DNA of 43,977 nt from Mycobacterium asiaticum DSM 44297 (GTDB taxonomy: Bacteria; Actinomycetota; Actinomycetes; Mycobacteriales; Mycobacteriaceae). The position numbers and the translations under genes were made by a program. The stretch spans positions 1,381,142-1,425,118 of the forward strand of contig NZ_HG964936.1 of NCBI RefSeq assembly GCF_000613245.1, read 5' to 3'. Under the pieces are notes generated by a model. That model was not told the origin of the DNA. It saw only the letters and a program-made list of their open reading frames with translations, and searched no databases. Below, piece after piece: positions 27,933-35,132 of this stretch (positions are counted from its first letter, which is position 1; each line of letters begins with the position of its first letter).

Positions 27933-28681
27933 GGTGATGCTTTCCCCTCAGGCCCTACGGGCGCCTCGGGCGCACGGCCGATGAAGGTGTGCACGATGTT
28001 GCGTTCCCAACCCGGCACCGTCTCGCTGCGCACGTCGGTGAAGCCGGCATCAATCATCCGTTGGCGGAAACGAGCGGCTCCGTCGAAGGACAGCACACTG
28101 CGCCACAGGTGCCGGTACAAGGTGGTGCTGCGGGTCCGCCACCATCCGGCGGGAATGATGATGCCCCAGCACACCCCGTGCCAGATGCGCTGCGCGACAG
28201 GCGAATCGCGAACGGAGTACTCATGCACGGCCAGTGTCGCGCCCGGCCGCAGCAGCGTCGTGAAGGTGCGCAGCTGGGCGTCCGGATTCGCGAGGTTGCG
28301 CAGCAGATATGCCGCCAGGATGCCGTCGAACGGTCCGGTGATGCCGTGTTCGTGCAGATCCTCGATGCGGGTGTGCACGAATCGGACCGACTCCGGCCAC
28401 GATTTCGCCTGCGCCGCATGCAGCATGCCGGCCGCCGCGTCGACGGCGACGATCTCCGCCTCCGGCGCCGCCTGCACCAGCGCCGCGGTCGATGCGCCAG
28501 TGCCGCAGCCGGCGTCGAGCAGCCGCAGGCCGCGGCCGCGATCTGGAAGGTCCATCCGTGACACCGATAGCCGCAGGTTGGCGTGGTAGCCCGGATTGGC
28601 GCCCACCAACTGGTCGTAGGCGTCGGCGCCTACGTCAAACGCTTCCGGCACGTCACTGCGGGCAAGACCGGACTTCTTCAT
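27929..28681 (-). CDS. SAM-dependent methyltransferase of the crt operon (CrtT-like)
   Basis: A 250-residue UbiE/menG-like class I methyltransferase. Motif I is LRLLDAGCGTGASTAALV, with the acidic residue in IVAVDAAAGML. A post-I region has FDGILAAYLLRNLANPD and LLRPGATLAVHEYS. ATG 28681 overlaps the crtYd stop and the 3' end overlaps crtU, so it is fixed in the operon. Streptomyces crtYTU clusters have a methyltransferase-like gene in the same place, but its product is not known to be needed for isorenieratene. Substrate unknown: a carotenoid oxygen, a quinone or a lipid are all possible. Confidence 0.87.
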   Translation of the reverse strand: MKKSGLARSDVPEAFDVGADAYDQLVGANPGYHANLRLSVSRMDLPDRGRGLRLLDAGCGTGASTAALVQAAPEAEIVAVDAAAGMLHAAQAKSWPESVRFVHTRIEDLHEHGITGPFDGILAAYLLRNLANPDAQLRTFTTLLRPGATLAVHEYSVRDSPVAQRIWHGVCWGIIIPAGWWRTRSTTLYRHLWRSVLSFDGAARFRQRMIDAGFTDVRSETVPGWERNIVHTFIGRAPEAPVGPEGKASP

Positions 28682-28995
28682 GCCGACCTGCCCACACGCT
28701 GGCGCTCCCATCCCAGCAGCACCCCGGTGACCAGGGCGAAGCCGAACAGGAAGTCTTCGACGGGAATGTCGAACGGGAACCGCAGGCCGCTGGTGTGCCG
28801 CTCGTTGTAGATGACGATGGGCGCGCTGAGCTTGGTCAGCCAACCGTCGACGGGAATTTGGAAACCCAGCACAATGACCATGGACAGCCAATAAGCCGGC
28901 CGCCGGAACAGCCCGGTGTGCAGCACGGCGAACTCCAGCGCGCACACGGCCAGCACGGCGATCACCGCGGGTAGCGTGTATCCAAGCCCGGTCAT
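28678..28995 (-). CDS. crtYd: Lycopene beta-cyclase subunit CrtYd
   Basis: A 105-residue membrane protein with three hydrophobic segments. PVDGWLTKLSAPIVIYNERHTSGLRFPFDIPVEDFLFGFALV holds the family-conserved polar residues (split here only to show the PVEDFLF motif). It is one half of the heterodimeric cyclase found in actinobacteria, which closes lycopene ends to beta-rings without the FAD enzyme CrtY/CrtL. ATG 28995 overlaps the crtYc TGA, and its own TGA overlaps the methyltransferase ATG. Both overlaps favour fixed stoichiometry of the two subunits. Confidence 0.92.
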   Translation of the reverse strand: MTGLGYTLPAVIAVLAVCALEFAVLHTGLFRRPAYWLSMVIVLGFQIPVDGWLTKLSAPIVIYNERHTSGLRFPFDIPVEDFLFGFALVTGVLLGWERQRVGRSA

Positions 28996-29315
28996 CGCCG
29001 TCTGCTCCAGTCCAGAATCGTGCTCACTGCGTTGTAGGTCAGCAGCCCGCACACCGGGATCACCACGAAGAACAGCACTTCTTCGATGGGTATGTGCGGG
29101 GGAATCTCGATGCCGGTCAGATAATTTCCGTCGTAGGTCCATACCTTGGCTGCGATCGCCACCGCGTCCCACACCAGGAATATCGCCGCGACCGGTAGCA
29201 GCGCCCGAAGGGCCCGACGAGCCTGGCGGTAGACCCCGTTGCCGAAGATCTCCAACGGAGCTGTGATTGCCAAGCACAAGCCGAGCACAATCAAATACTG
29301 CCAGCGATCGTTCAC
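28992..29315 (-). CDS. crtYc: Lycopene beta-cyclase subunit CrtYc
   Basis: A 107-residue membrane protein with three hydrophobic segments, partner of CrtYd. The tail of the domain, IPPHIPIEEVLFFVVIPVCGLLTY, carries the PIEEVLFF motif that mirrors PVEDFLF of CrtYd; the two subunits are related. I chose GTG 29315, because it gives the 4-base GTGA overlap with the crtB stop seen at the other junctions; ATG 29345 would add ten residues and overlap crtB by 34 bases. Confidence 0.92.
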   Translation of the reverse strand: MNDRWQYLIVLGLCLAITAPLEIFGNGVYRQARRALRALLPVAAIFLVWDAVAIAAKVWTYDGNYLTGIEIPPHIPIEEVLFFVVIPVCGLLTYNAVSTILDWSRRR

Positions 29316-30247
29316 GCCGCGCCAGCCTGTCGGCGGACCCGCCATGATCGGAACAACGCACCACCGGCCACCTGCAGACGGCGCGTGGTCCCCACCGTGG
29401 CGCGTTGACTGAACACCGAGAAGTCGCTGCTCTCAATGCAATCCAGGATCTCCGAGTACAGGGTCAGCGCGGTTGCCACGCAGGGCCGTGACCGCGGTGC
29501 CAACAAAGAGATCCCGTCGGCGGCGAAACGATAGATCTCCCTGACCGTTTCGTGCTGAGCGGCCAGCGCGTTGCGGACCCTGGCGTCGGTGCGGCGATGA
29601 GTGTGACACCACATCAGCAGCTCCCGGTCGACGCCGTAGGCCGCGAGTTCATCGGCCGGCAGATAGATGCGATTGCGCAACAGGTCCTCGTCGATGTCCC
29701 GCAGGAAATTGGTGAGCTGGAACGCGCGGCCCAGTGCGGCGGCATACGGCGCCGCTTCCTCCGTGTCTCCGACGGTACCCAGCACTGGAAGCATCTGCAG
29801 TCCAATGACTTCCGCCGAGCCACGCATGTACCGGTTGAGCGCGATCCGGTCCGGATAGTCGGTGACGGTGAGGTCCATCCGCATCGAGGTAAGGAAATCC
29901 TCGAACAGGTCGCCCGCAATGCAATAACGCGAGATGGTGTGATGGACCGCCGCCAGCACCGGCTCGTCGAAATGTGCTCCGCCGGCGAAGAACCGATCGG
30001 ACAACTCCTGCAGTCGATTCGCCCGGTCGTCGACGTCCAGACTCGGGTCGAGCTCATCGAGGATGTCGTCGGCGTGCCGGGCGAACGCATACAGGGCATG
30101 AACGGCCGGACGCTGGTCGGGGGCGAGCAACCTGGTGGCCAGGAAGTACGTGCGACCGTGTTCCGCCGCGATCTTGCGGCAGCGGCGATACGCGGTGCGC
30201 AACCGCGGGTCGTCAATGCCGGCGGCGTCAAGTTCGGTGCGGATCAT
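29312..30247 (-). CDS. crtB: Phytoene synthase
   Basis: A 311-residue head-to-head prenyl synthase that joins two GGPP into phytoene. The two Asp-rich motifs are clear: FARHADDILDEL (first) and NFLRDIDEDLLRNRIYLP (second), with YCIAGDLFEDFL and EVIGLQMLPVLG between. ATG 30247 overlaps the crtI stop (ATGA). It is soluble or peripheral at the membrane. Loss of crtB abolishes pigment in M. marinum by published work. Nothing unusual is seen. Confidence 0.95.
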   Translation of the reverse strand: MIRTELDAAGIDDPRLRTAYRRCRKIAAEHGRTYFLATRLLAPDQRPAVHALYAFARHADDILDELDPSLDVDDRANRLQELSDRFFAGGAHFDEPVLAAVHHTISRYCIAGDLFEDFLTSMRMDLTVTDYPDRIALNRYMRGSAEVIGLQMLPVLGTVGDTEEAAPYAAALGRAFQLTNFLRDIDEDLLRNRIYLPADELAAYGVDRELLMWCHTHRRTDARVRNALAAQHETVREIYRFAADGISLLAPRSRPCVATALTLYSEILDCIESSDFSVFSQRATVGTTRRLQVAGGALFRSWRVRRQAGAA

Positions 30248-31773
30248 GGCAGTCGGGCTTTCATATCGATACGGGTGGCGGACCGGTCCACCGCTCCGGT
30301 GATGCGGTCGGCGGCCAGCCGGCCCGATATGAGCGTGGTCGGCACCCCCACACCCGGGACGGTGGACGAGCCGGTCAATACGGCGTTCTCGATGCCGCGC
30401 ACCATGTTCGCCGGCCGGAACGGCCCGGTCTGGGCGAAGGTGTGCGCCAGCGCAAACGGGCTGCCGGCGGCCATCCCCTGGCGGGCCCAGTCGGCGGGAG
30501 TGTCCACGTGCAGCACTTCGACGTCGTCACCCAAGCCGGGCAGCAGGCGATCCTGGACCGCTTCGATCATCGTCTGGGTGTACGGCTCAGTGGTGGTGGA
30601 CCAGTCGATTTGGCGGCGCGACAGGTTGGGTGCCGGCGCCAGCACATAGAGCAGGTCACGGCCCGCCGGAGCAAGGCTGGGGTCCCCAGCCGTGGGGCGC
30701 GTCACGAGCAACGAGGGATCCCGCATGAGCTGCCCGTCGCGGATGATGTCGGTGAAGGTGTGCTCCCACGCATCGCCGAACAGGATGGTGTGGTGCGCCT
30801 GCGGTTGCGTCGCGGCCCGGCAGCCGGCGTGCAGCACCACCGCCGAGGGCGCGGCACGCATCCGCAATGGCCGCCTCGGTCGCCGGCCCAGCAGTTCGTA
30901 GGTGCGTGGTAGCTCGGTGCTCAACACCACCGCGTCGCAGCCGACGCGCTGGCCGTCCGCGGTGACCACGGCGGTGATCCGTGCGCCGTCGCGCTCCAGG
31001 GCGGTGACGGTGGATCGGTAGCGGAACCGCACGCCGGCGTCTTCGGCCGCCGCCGCCAGCGCATCGGGCAGCGCCCGGACGCCGCCGCGCGGAAAGAACA
31101 CCCCCGACACGGTGTCCATGTAGGCGATCACCGCGTAGACCGCCAGGGCGTGCTGCGGGGCGACTCCTGCGTAGAGGGACTGGAAAGTGAAGACCCGCCG
31201 CAGCCGCGGATCGCCGATGTAACGCCGGACCATCGTGTCCCAGCGCCGGAACCCGCCGATGGCAGCGAGCCGGCCCAACTGCGGGGTGAGCATCGACAGC
31301 GGCGAGTCGAAGTTCGACGCGATGAAGCCGTCGAACTCGGTGCGGTAGAGCCGGGCCAGCCAGTTGCGCAGCTCTCGGTAGCCGGCGGCCTCCTGCGCTC
31401 CACTGAATTCCCTTACCGCTTCGGCCATTCGGTCGGCGTCGGTGTGGACGTCGATGCTGCTGCCGTCGGCGAACATCGCCCGGTAGGCCGGTTCAACCGG
31501 CAACAACTCCATGCGCTGACTGGATGTCTCACCGACGGCGGCGAACGCCTCGTCGATGAGGTCAGGCATGGTCAGCACCGTGGGACCGGTGTCGATGGAG
31601 TAACCGTTGATGTCACGGCGACCCGCACGTCCGCCCGGCCACGGTTCCCGTTCCACCACGGTGACCTCGCGACCGCGGCCGGCCAGGTGCAACGCCGCGG
31701 CGAGCCCAGCAAATCCGGCGCCGACAACCACAACGTGATCGCTTCTGCCCTGCACCGTGCGCATCAGTGCCAC
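30244..31773 (-). CDS. crtI: Phytoene desaturase (lycopene forming)
   Basis: A 509-residue FAD enzyme that introduces four double bonds into phytoene to give lycopene. The N-terminal dinucleotide motif VVVVGAGFAGLAAALHLAG (residues 15-33) is followed by VVEREPWPGGRAG. The C-terminal family mark is PGVGVPTTLISGRLAADRI. Other CrtI marks are SIDTGPTVLTMPDL and FFPRGGVRALPDAL. GTG 31773 lies 10 bases after the crtE stop; ATG 31764 is an alternative start three codons in. Membrane-associated. Confidence 0.95.
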   Translation of the reverse strand: MALMRTVQGRSDHVVVVGAGFAGLAAALHLAGRGREVTVVEREPWPGGRAGRRDINGYSIDTGPTVLTMPDLIDEAFAAVGETSSQRMELLPVEPAYRAMFADGSSIDVHTDADRMAEAVREFSGAQEAAGYRELRNWLARLYRTEFDGFIASNFDSPLSMLTPQLGRLAAIGGFRRWDTMVRRYIGDPRLRRVFTFQSLYAGVAPQHALAVYAVIAYMDTVSGVFFPRGGVRALPDALAAAAEDAGVRFRYRSTVTALERDGARITAVVTADGQRVGCDAVVLSTELPRTYELLGRRPRRPLRMRAAPSAVVLHAGCRAATQPQAHHTILFGDAWEHTFTDIIRDGQLMRDPSLLVTRPTAGDPSLAPAGRDLLYVLAPAPNLSRRQIDWSTTTEPYTQTMIEAVQDRLLPGLGDDVEVLHVDTPADWARQGMAAGSPFALAHTFAQTGPFRPANMVRGIENAVLTGSSTVPGVGVPTTLISGRLAADRITGAVDRSATRIDMKARLP

Positions 31774-31783
31774 ACCCCCGCGT

Positions 31784-32917
31784 TCATGCGGCGCGCCGAG
31801 TGCATACGCCCGCCATATCCGCCAGCGCGGCCTTGATCACCATGTCGATTCCGCTGGCTTCCAACGCTTTTTGCGCGATGTCCACCCGCTCGGTGATGAG
31901 CTCCTCGATCCACTGCACCGCGCCGGTGGCGAAGATCAGGCCGCGCCAGTGGTCGAGTGCGTCATCGTCGAGCGTCTCGGCGGTGATCAATTCGCCGAAT
32001 TCGCGCCGAGTCGACGCGTCGGCCATTTCGTAGGCGGCGACCACCACGCTGGTGGCCTTGCGCTCTAGCAGGTCTCCACCGTTGGGCTTGCCGGTGGCCG
32101 CCGGTGAGCCGAAGATGCCCAAGATGTCGTCGCGGAGCTGGAAGGCCTCGCCGACCGCGGACCCGTAGTTCCCGAGCCGAGACAGCGTGGACTCGTCGCA
32201 ACCCGCCATCGCCGCACCGATCTCCAGCGGCCGGCGGACGGTGTAGTTGCCCGACTTCATCCGGGCCACCCCGAGCACCGCCTCTAGCGTCGGCAGATTT
32301 CGCAAATCCAGTGTGAGATCAGCGAATTGACCCACCGCTAGCTCGGTGCGCATGGCGTCGTACCGGGGCCAGGCCCGCTGTAGCTGATGCGGTTTGAGGC
32401 CGCAGTTGCGCAGTAGCTGCTCGGCCCAGATCAGGCAGAGGTCACCAAGCAGGATCGCGGCTGATTCCCCGAACCGGCGCGAGGAGCCCGACATGCCGTG
32501 CCGCCGATGCCAGTCGGCGAACTGCACGTGTGCGGCGGGACGCCCGCGGCGCGACGGCGAATCGTCCATCACGTCGTCTTGGAGCAGGGCGAAGGTGTGC
32601 AGCAATTCCAAACTGGCGGTCGCGGACAGGGCAGCGTCGCTCGGTGGCGCGCCGCACATCCACCCCAGGTACATGAAGGTAGACCGCAAGCACTTACCGC
32701 CTTCGACGAACTTCAGCAGGATCTCTCCGGCCACGTCCACGCCACAGTCCAGCAACTCGTCGGCGCAACGGGCGGAAACGAACTCTGCGATCTCGGCCAG
32801 CACCGAGCGTCGCAAGCCCTCTCGCCATGAGTCGAATTGGTCTGGGGAGGTCAGATAAGCAGCACTTGCCCGCGGGGCACCGAGGCGGACCCTCGGAAAC
32901 TCGTGCACAGCCCCCAC
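31784..32917 (-). CDS. crtE: Geranylgeranyl diphosphate synthase
   Basis: A trans-prenyltransferase with both Asp-rich motifs, LLQDDVMDDSPSRRG and FQLRDDILGIFG, followed by GKPNGGDLLERKAT. It makes the C20 precursor GGPP and opens the crt operon. Start: GTG 32917 follows AGGGGGG at 5 bases and gives 377 residues, usual for the family. GTG 32983 (399 residues) would leave almost no leader after the SigF-type promoter. No leader peptide or TM is seen. GGPP is the reported effector of CrtR in Corynebacterium, so a feedback loop is possible. Confidence 0.93.
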   Translation of the reverse strand: MGAVHEFPRVRLGAPRASAAYLTSPDQFDSWREGLRRSVLAEIAEFVSARCADELLDCGVDVAGEILLKFVEGGKCLRSTFMYLGWMCGAPPSDAALSATASLELLHTFALLQDDVMDDSPSRRGRPAAHVQFADWHRRHGMSGSSRRFGESAAILLGDLCLIWAEQLLRNCGLKPHQLQRAWPRYDAMRTELAVGQFADLTLDLRNLPTLEAVLGVARMKSGNYTVRRPLEIGAAMAGCDESTLSRLGNYGSAVGEAFQLRDDILGIFGSPAATGKPNGGDLLERKATSVVVAAYEMADASTRREFGELITAETLDDDALDHWRGLIFATGAVQWIEELITERVDIAQKALEASGIDMVIKAALADMAGVCTRRAA

Positions 32918-32988
32918 CGAAGCCCCCCTCGGAATTTGTGTCAGCGAATGGGTCAACCGCTGACCCGAACGGCCCAGATCCACGCCGT

Positions 32989-33014
32989 CTACCCCCTCCA
33001 AACGAAAACAAACC
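32989..33014 (-). promoter_or_regulatory. SigF-type promoter of the crt operon
   Basis: The minus strand reads GGTTT (33014-33010), exactly 15 bases, then GGGTAG (32994-32989), matching the mycobacterial SigF pattern GGTTT-N15-17-GGGTA. Transcription would begin near 32982, about 65 bases before the crtE start chosen here. In M. smegmatis SigF is known to control carotenoid pigment genes. Confidence 0.7.
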
Positions 33015-33048
33015 ACCGACCCGAGTAGTACCCACCGCGGGAACTATC

Positions 33049-33077
33049 TTCACTTAATTAATCGTTAATTTACTGAA
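33049..33077. promoter_or_regulatory. 29-bp palindromic operator upstream of crtE
   Basis: TTCA-N5-TTAA-N3-TTAA-N5-TGAA, the same architecture as at 18850-18878, with 21 of 29 bases equal by my count. It lies 35 bases upstream of the SigF-type -35 and on the other side faces the catalase-like gene. A MarR-family repressor is the expected binder. Confidence 0.72.
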
Positions 33078-33193
33078 TGATCCTGTGGGTCGCCACTCCG
33101 AGGTGCGGTTTGAGCGGGTACCGCCCGGGCGCTGTCTGCCCAGCAGCAGGCGGTCCGTCTGGTCAGCATTGCGCGTCCCCGCGGCTGAGCTAG

Positions 33194-33928
33194 GTGTTTT
33201 CTGGCTCGCAGAACGGGAACCCGGCGCCGGTGAAGGTTTCAGATCTGGTCGCTTTGCCCTTCCAGTGGGGTTCAGCAATCCGCGGCAAAAGGTTCTTCCA
33301 TCCGATCGGCGTGGTGGCAGAGGGTTCGATCGAGCGGATCGCTCCGAAGGACAGGGGATTGCCGATCCCGTCGTCCGATGTGGTTGCCCGGTTTTCCAAG
33401 GCGACCGGCACCCCCGCGGCGTTGCCGGACTTCATCGGCCTGGCGATCAGAGTGCCGTCGGGACCCGCGCAGTCCCAACCCTGGGACGTTCTGCTGGTCT
33501 CCGCCGGTTCGGGGATCCTGACCCGGGCGCTTGCGCTGCGTCCGGTCACATCTTGGAGCGGACCGAACTTGACCACGCTGATGCCGCTGAACTACGGCGG
33601 AAACAAGTGGTGGCTGCGGGCCCGCATCGAAACCCCGATCGACGGAACCGGTGTATCGCTCGACAACGTGCGCGAGCGAATCAGCCACGGCGGCGTGGAA
33701 GTAGCGATCGAACAGGCCCGCGGCAGTGCCGATTTCGAGAAGCTGGCCCGAATGAGGCTGGACCGGGTGGTGGACCTGGGACCGGGCGAGGATGTCTCGT
33801 TCGACCCGGTGCTCAACACCGCTCCCGGGGTCAAGCTGTATCCCGGGTGGCTGGCCGATCTGCGGGCGAGTGCATACGCGCGCAGCCGCGACGGGCGCGA
33901 CGCAGACGATTCGGGCGACGCCCAGTGA
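33194..33928 (+). CDS. Catalase-fold-like protein of unknown activity
   Basis: A 244-residue protein. KRFFHPIGVVAEGSIERI, DVVARFSKATGTPAALPDFIGLAIRVP and WDVLLVSAG follow the pattern of the N-terminal half of haem catalases and catalase-like haem proteins (VRFS...G....PD..G.A.R). The distal His and the proximal Tyr of real catalases cannot be placed with confidence, and the protein is far shorter than a catalase (about 480). It may bind haem or have lost it. Some mycobacterial homologues are, I think, labelled phosphodiesterase without clear basis. GTG 33194 has no good binding site. It overlaps the epimerase start (GTGA) and is divergent from crtE. Confidence 0.7.
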   Translation: MFSGSQNGNPAPVKVSDLVALPFQWGSAIRGKRFFHPIGVVAEGSIERIAPKDRGLPIPSSDVVARFSKATGTPAALPDFIGLAIRVPSGPAQSQPWDVLLVSAGSGILTRALALRPVTSWSGPNLTTLMPLNYGGNKWWLRARIETPIDGTGVSLDNVRERISHGGVEVAIEQARGSADFEKLARMRLDRVVDLGPGEDVSFDPVLNTAPGVKLYPGWLADLRASAYARSRDGRDADDSGDAQ

Positions 33929-35004
33929 CCAAACGGATCGTCGTCACCGGTGCCAGCGGCAATCTGGGCACGGCGGTGCTGCAGCGGCTCGGGGACGACG
34001 ACGCCGAGTACGAGATCGTCGGTATCGCTCGCCGTGAGCCGCCGCAAGAAGACGTGTACCGGCGTGCGGACTGGCATCAGCTTGATGTCGTAGAGGACGG
34101 CGCGGAAGGCAAGCTGCACAACATTTTTCGCGAGGCCGATTGCGTCGTGCACCTGGCCTGGGGGTTCCAGCCCACCCGCAACATCCGTTATCTGTACGAC
34201 GTCGGCATCCGCGGGACTTCGGCGGTCCTGCGTGCTGCCCACAGTGCGGACGTGCCGCACCTGGTGCACATGTCCTCGCTGGGCACCTACGCGGCCGGGC
34301 GGTACGGGGAGAAGGTCGACGAGTCATGGTCGACGGACGGGCTGGGCACCTCGGTCTACAGCAGGTCCAAGGCCGCGGCGGAGAAGCTGCTCGACGACTA
34401 CGAGGGTAAGCATCCCGATGGCGTCGGCATCACTCGGCTGCGGCCCGGCCTGATCCTGCAGCGCAAGGCCGCGGCCGGTCTACGGCGATACACGCTGCCT
34501 GCTTACATCGATCCGGCATGGTTGCGCTGGCTACCGGTGCTGCCGGTGGACCGCTCGCTGACCGTGTCCATGATCCACGCCGACGACGTCGCAGACGCCT
34601 GCGTGCGGGTGATCGAGAGACGCGCCCTGGGGCCGTTCAATCTCGCCGCCGAACCGCCGGTGACTCGCGACGATGTCGCCAAGATCCTCGGCGCCAAGCC
34701 CATTCACGTTCCTGCGGCGCTGCTTGGGCCGCTGGTACAGGCGTCCTGGCTGGCGCGACTGCAGCCAATCGACCGCGGCTGGTTCGACATGGCCTTCGCG
34801 GCACCGCTGCTCAGTACCGAGCGGGCCCGCCGTGAGCTGGAGTGGTCACCGCGCCGGTCTGCACTGGAAGCGCTGGAAGAACTGATCGACGGTCTGGTGC
34901 ACGATACGGGCACACCGAGTCCGGTCCTGCGGCCGCGTTCCTTCCGCACCGCCATCATGCGCAACCTGTCGCGTGGCCCGGTCACCACCAGACAGGTCCC
35001 GTAA
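33925..35004 (+). CDS. NAD-dependent epimerase/dehydratase (extended SDR)
   Basis: A 359-residue extended short-chain dehydrogenase. The nucleotide motif is RIVVTGASGNLGTAVLQRL at the N-terminus. The active site has a Ser in VHMSSLGTYAAG and the YxxxK in SVYSRSKAAAEKLL. It ends with WSPRRSALEALEELIDG, typical of sugar or steroid epimerase-like SDRs. The substrate is unknown. GTG 33925 gives a 4-base overlap with the preceding catalase-like gene, so a two-gene operon; a longer open frame to 33085 runs through that gene and is not used. Confidence 0.86.
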   Translation: MTKRIVVTGASGNLGTAVLQRLGDDDAEYEIVGIARREPPQEDVYRRADWHQLDVVEDGAEGKLHNIFREADCVVHLAWGFQPTRNIRYLYDVGIRGTSAVLRAAHSADVPHLVHMSSLGTYAAGRYGEKVDESWSTDGLGTSVYSRSKAAAEKLLDDYEGKHPDGVGITRLRPGLILQRKAAAGLRRYTLPAYIDPAWLRWLPVLPVDRSLTVSMIHADDVADACVRVIERRALGPFNLAAEPPVTRDDVAKILGAKPIHVPAALLGPLVQASWLARLQPIDRGWFDMAFAAPLLSTERARRELEWSPRRSALEALEELIDGLVHDTGTPSPVLRPRSFRTAIMRNLSRGPVTTRQVP

Positions 35005-35037
35005 GCGACTGCCGCTCGAATCGGTCGAAGATCTCCA

Positions 35038-35095
35038 CCGAGCGTCACGCGAGTGTGGCATTCGACGCCCAACGTCACCCCAGCGTGACGCTCGG
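35038..35095. terminator. Bidirectional terminator-like hairpin
   Basis: Perfect 13-base inverted repeat CCGAGCGTCACGC (35038-35050) and GCGTGACGCTCGG (35083-35095) with a 32-base loop. It lies between the convergent SDR gene and the TIGR01777 gene. No U-tract follows either arm, as is common in mycobacteria. The arm sequence looks like a dispersed mycobacterial repeat. Confidence 0.55.
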
Positions 35096-35132
35096 CGCGC
35101 TGCGCAAGGGATCGACAAGATCAGCCGGCGCT

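Noticed and set aside
33116..33121. GGGTAC upstream of the catalase-like gene as a SigF -10
   Set aside because: GGTTT lies only a few bases away, and no -35 is found at proper spacing.
33085..33924. N-terminal extension of the SDR epimerase by 280 codons
   Set aside because: That frame is the shadow of the catalase-like gene. The GTG at 33925 begins right at the Rossmann motif and overlaps the upstream stop by 4 bases.
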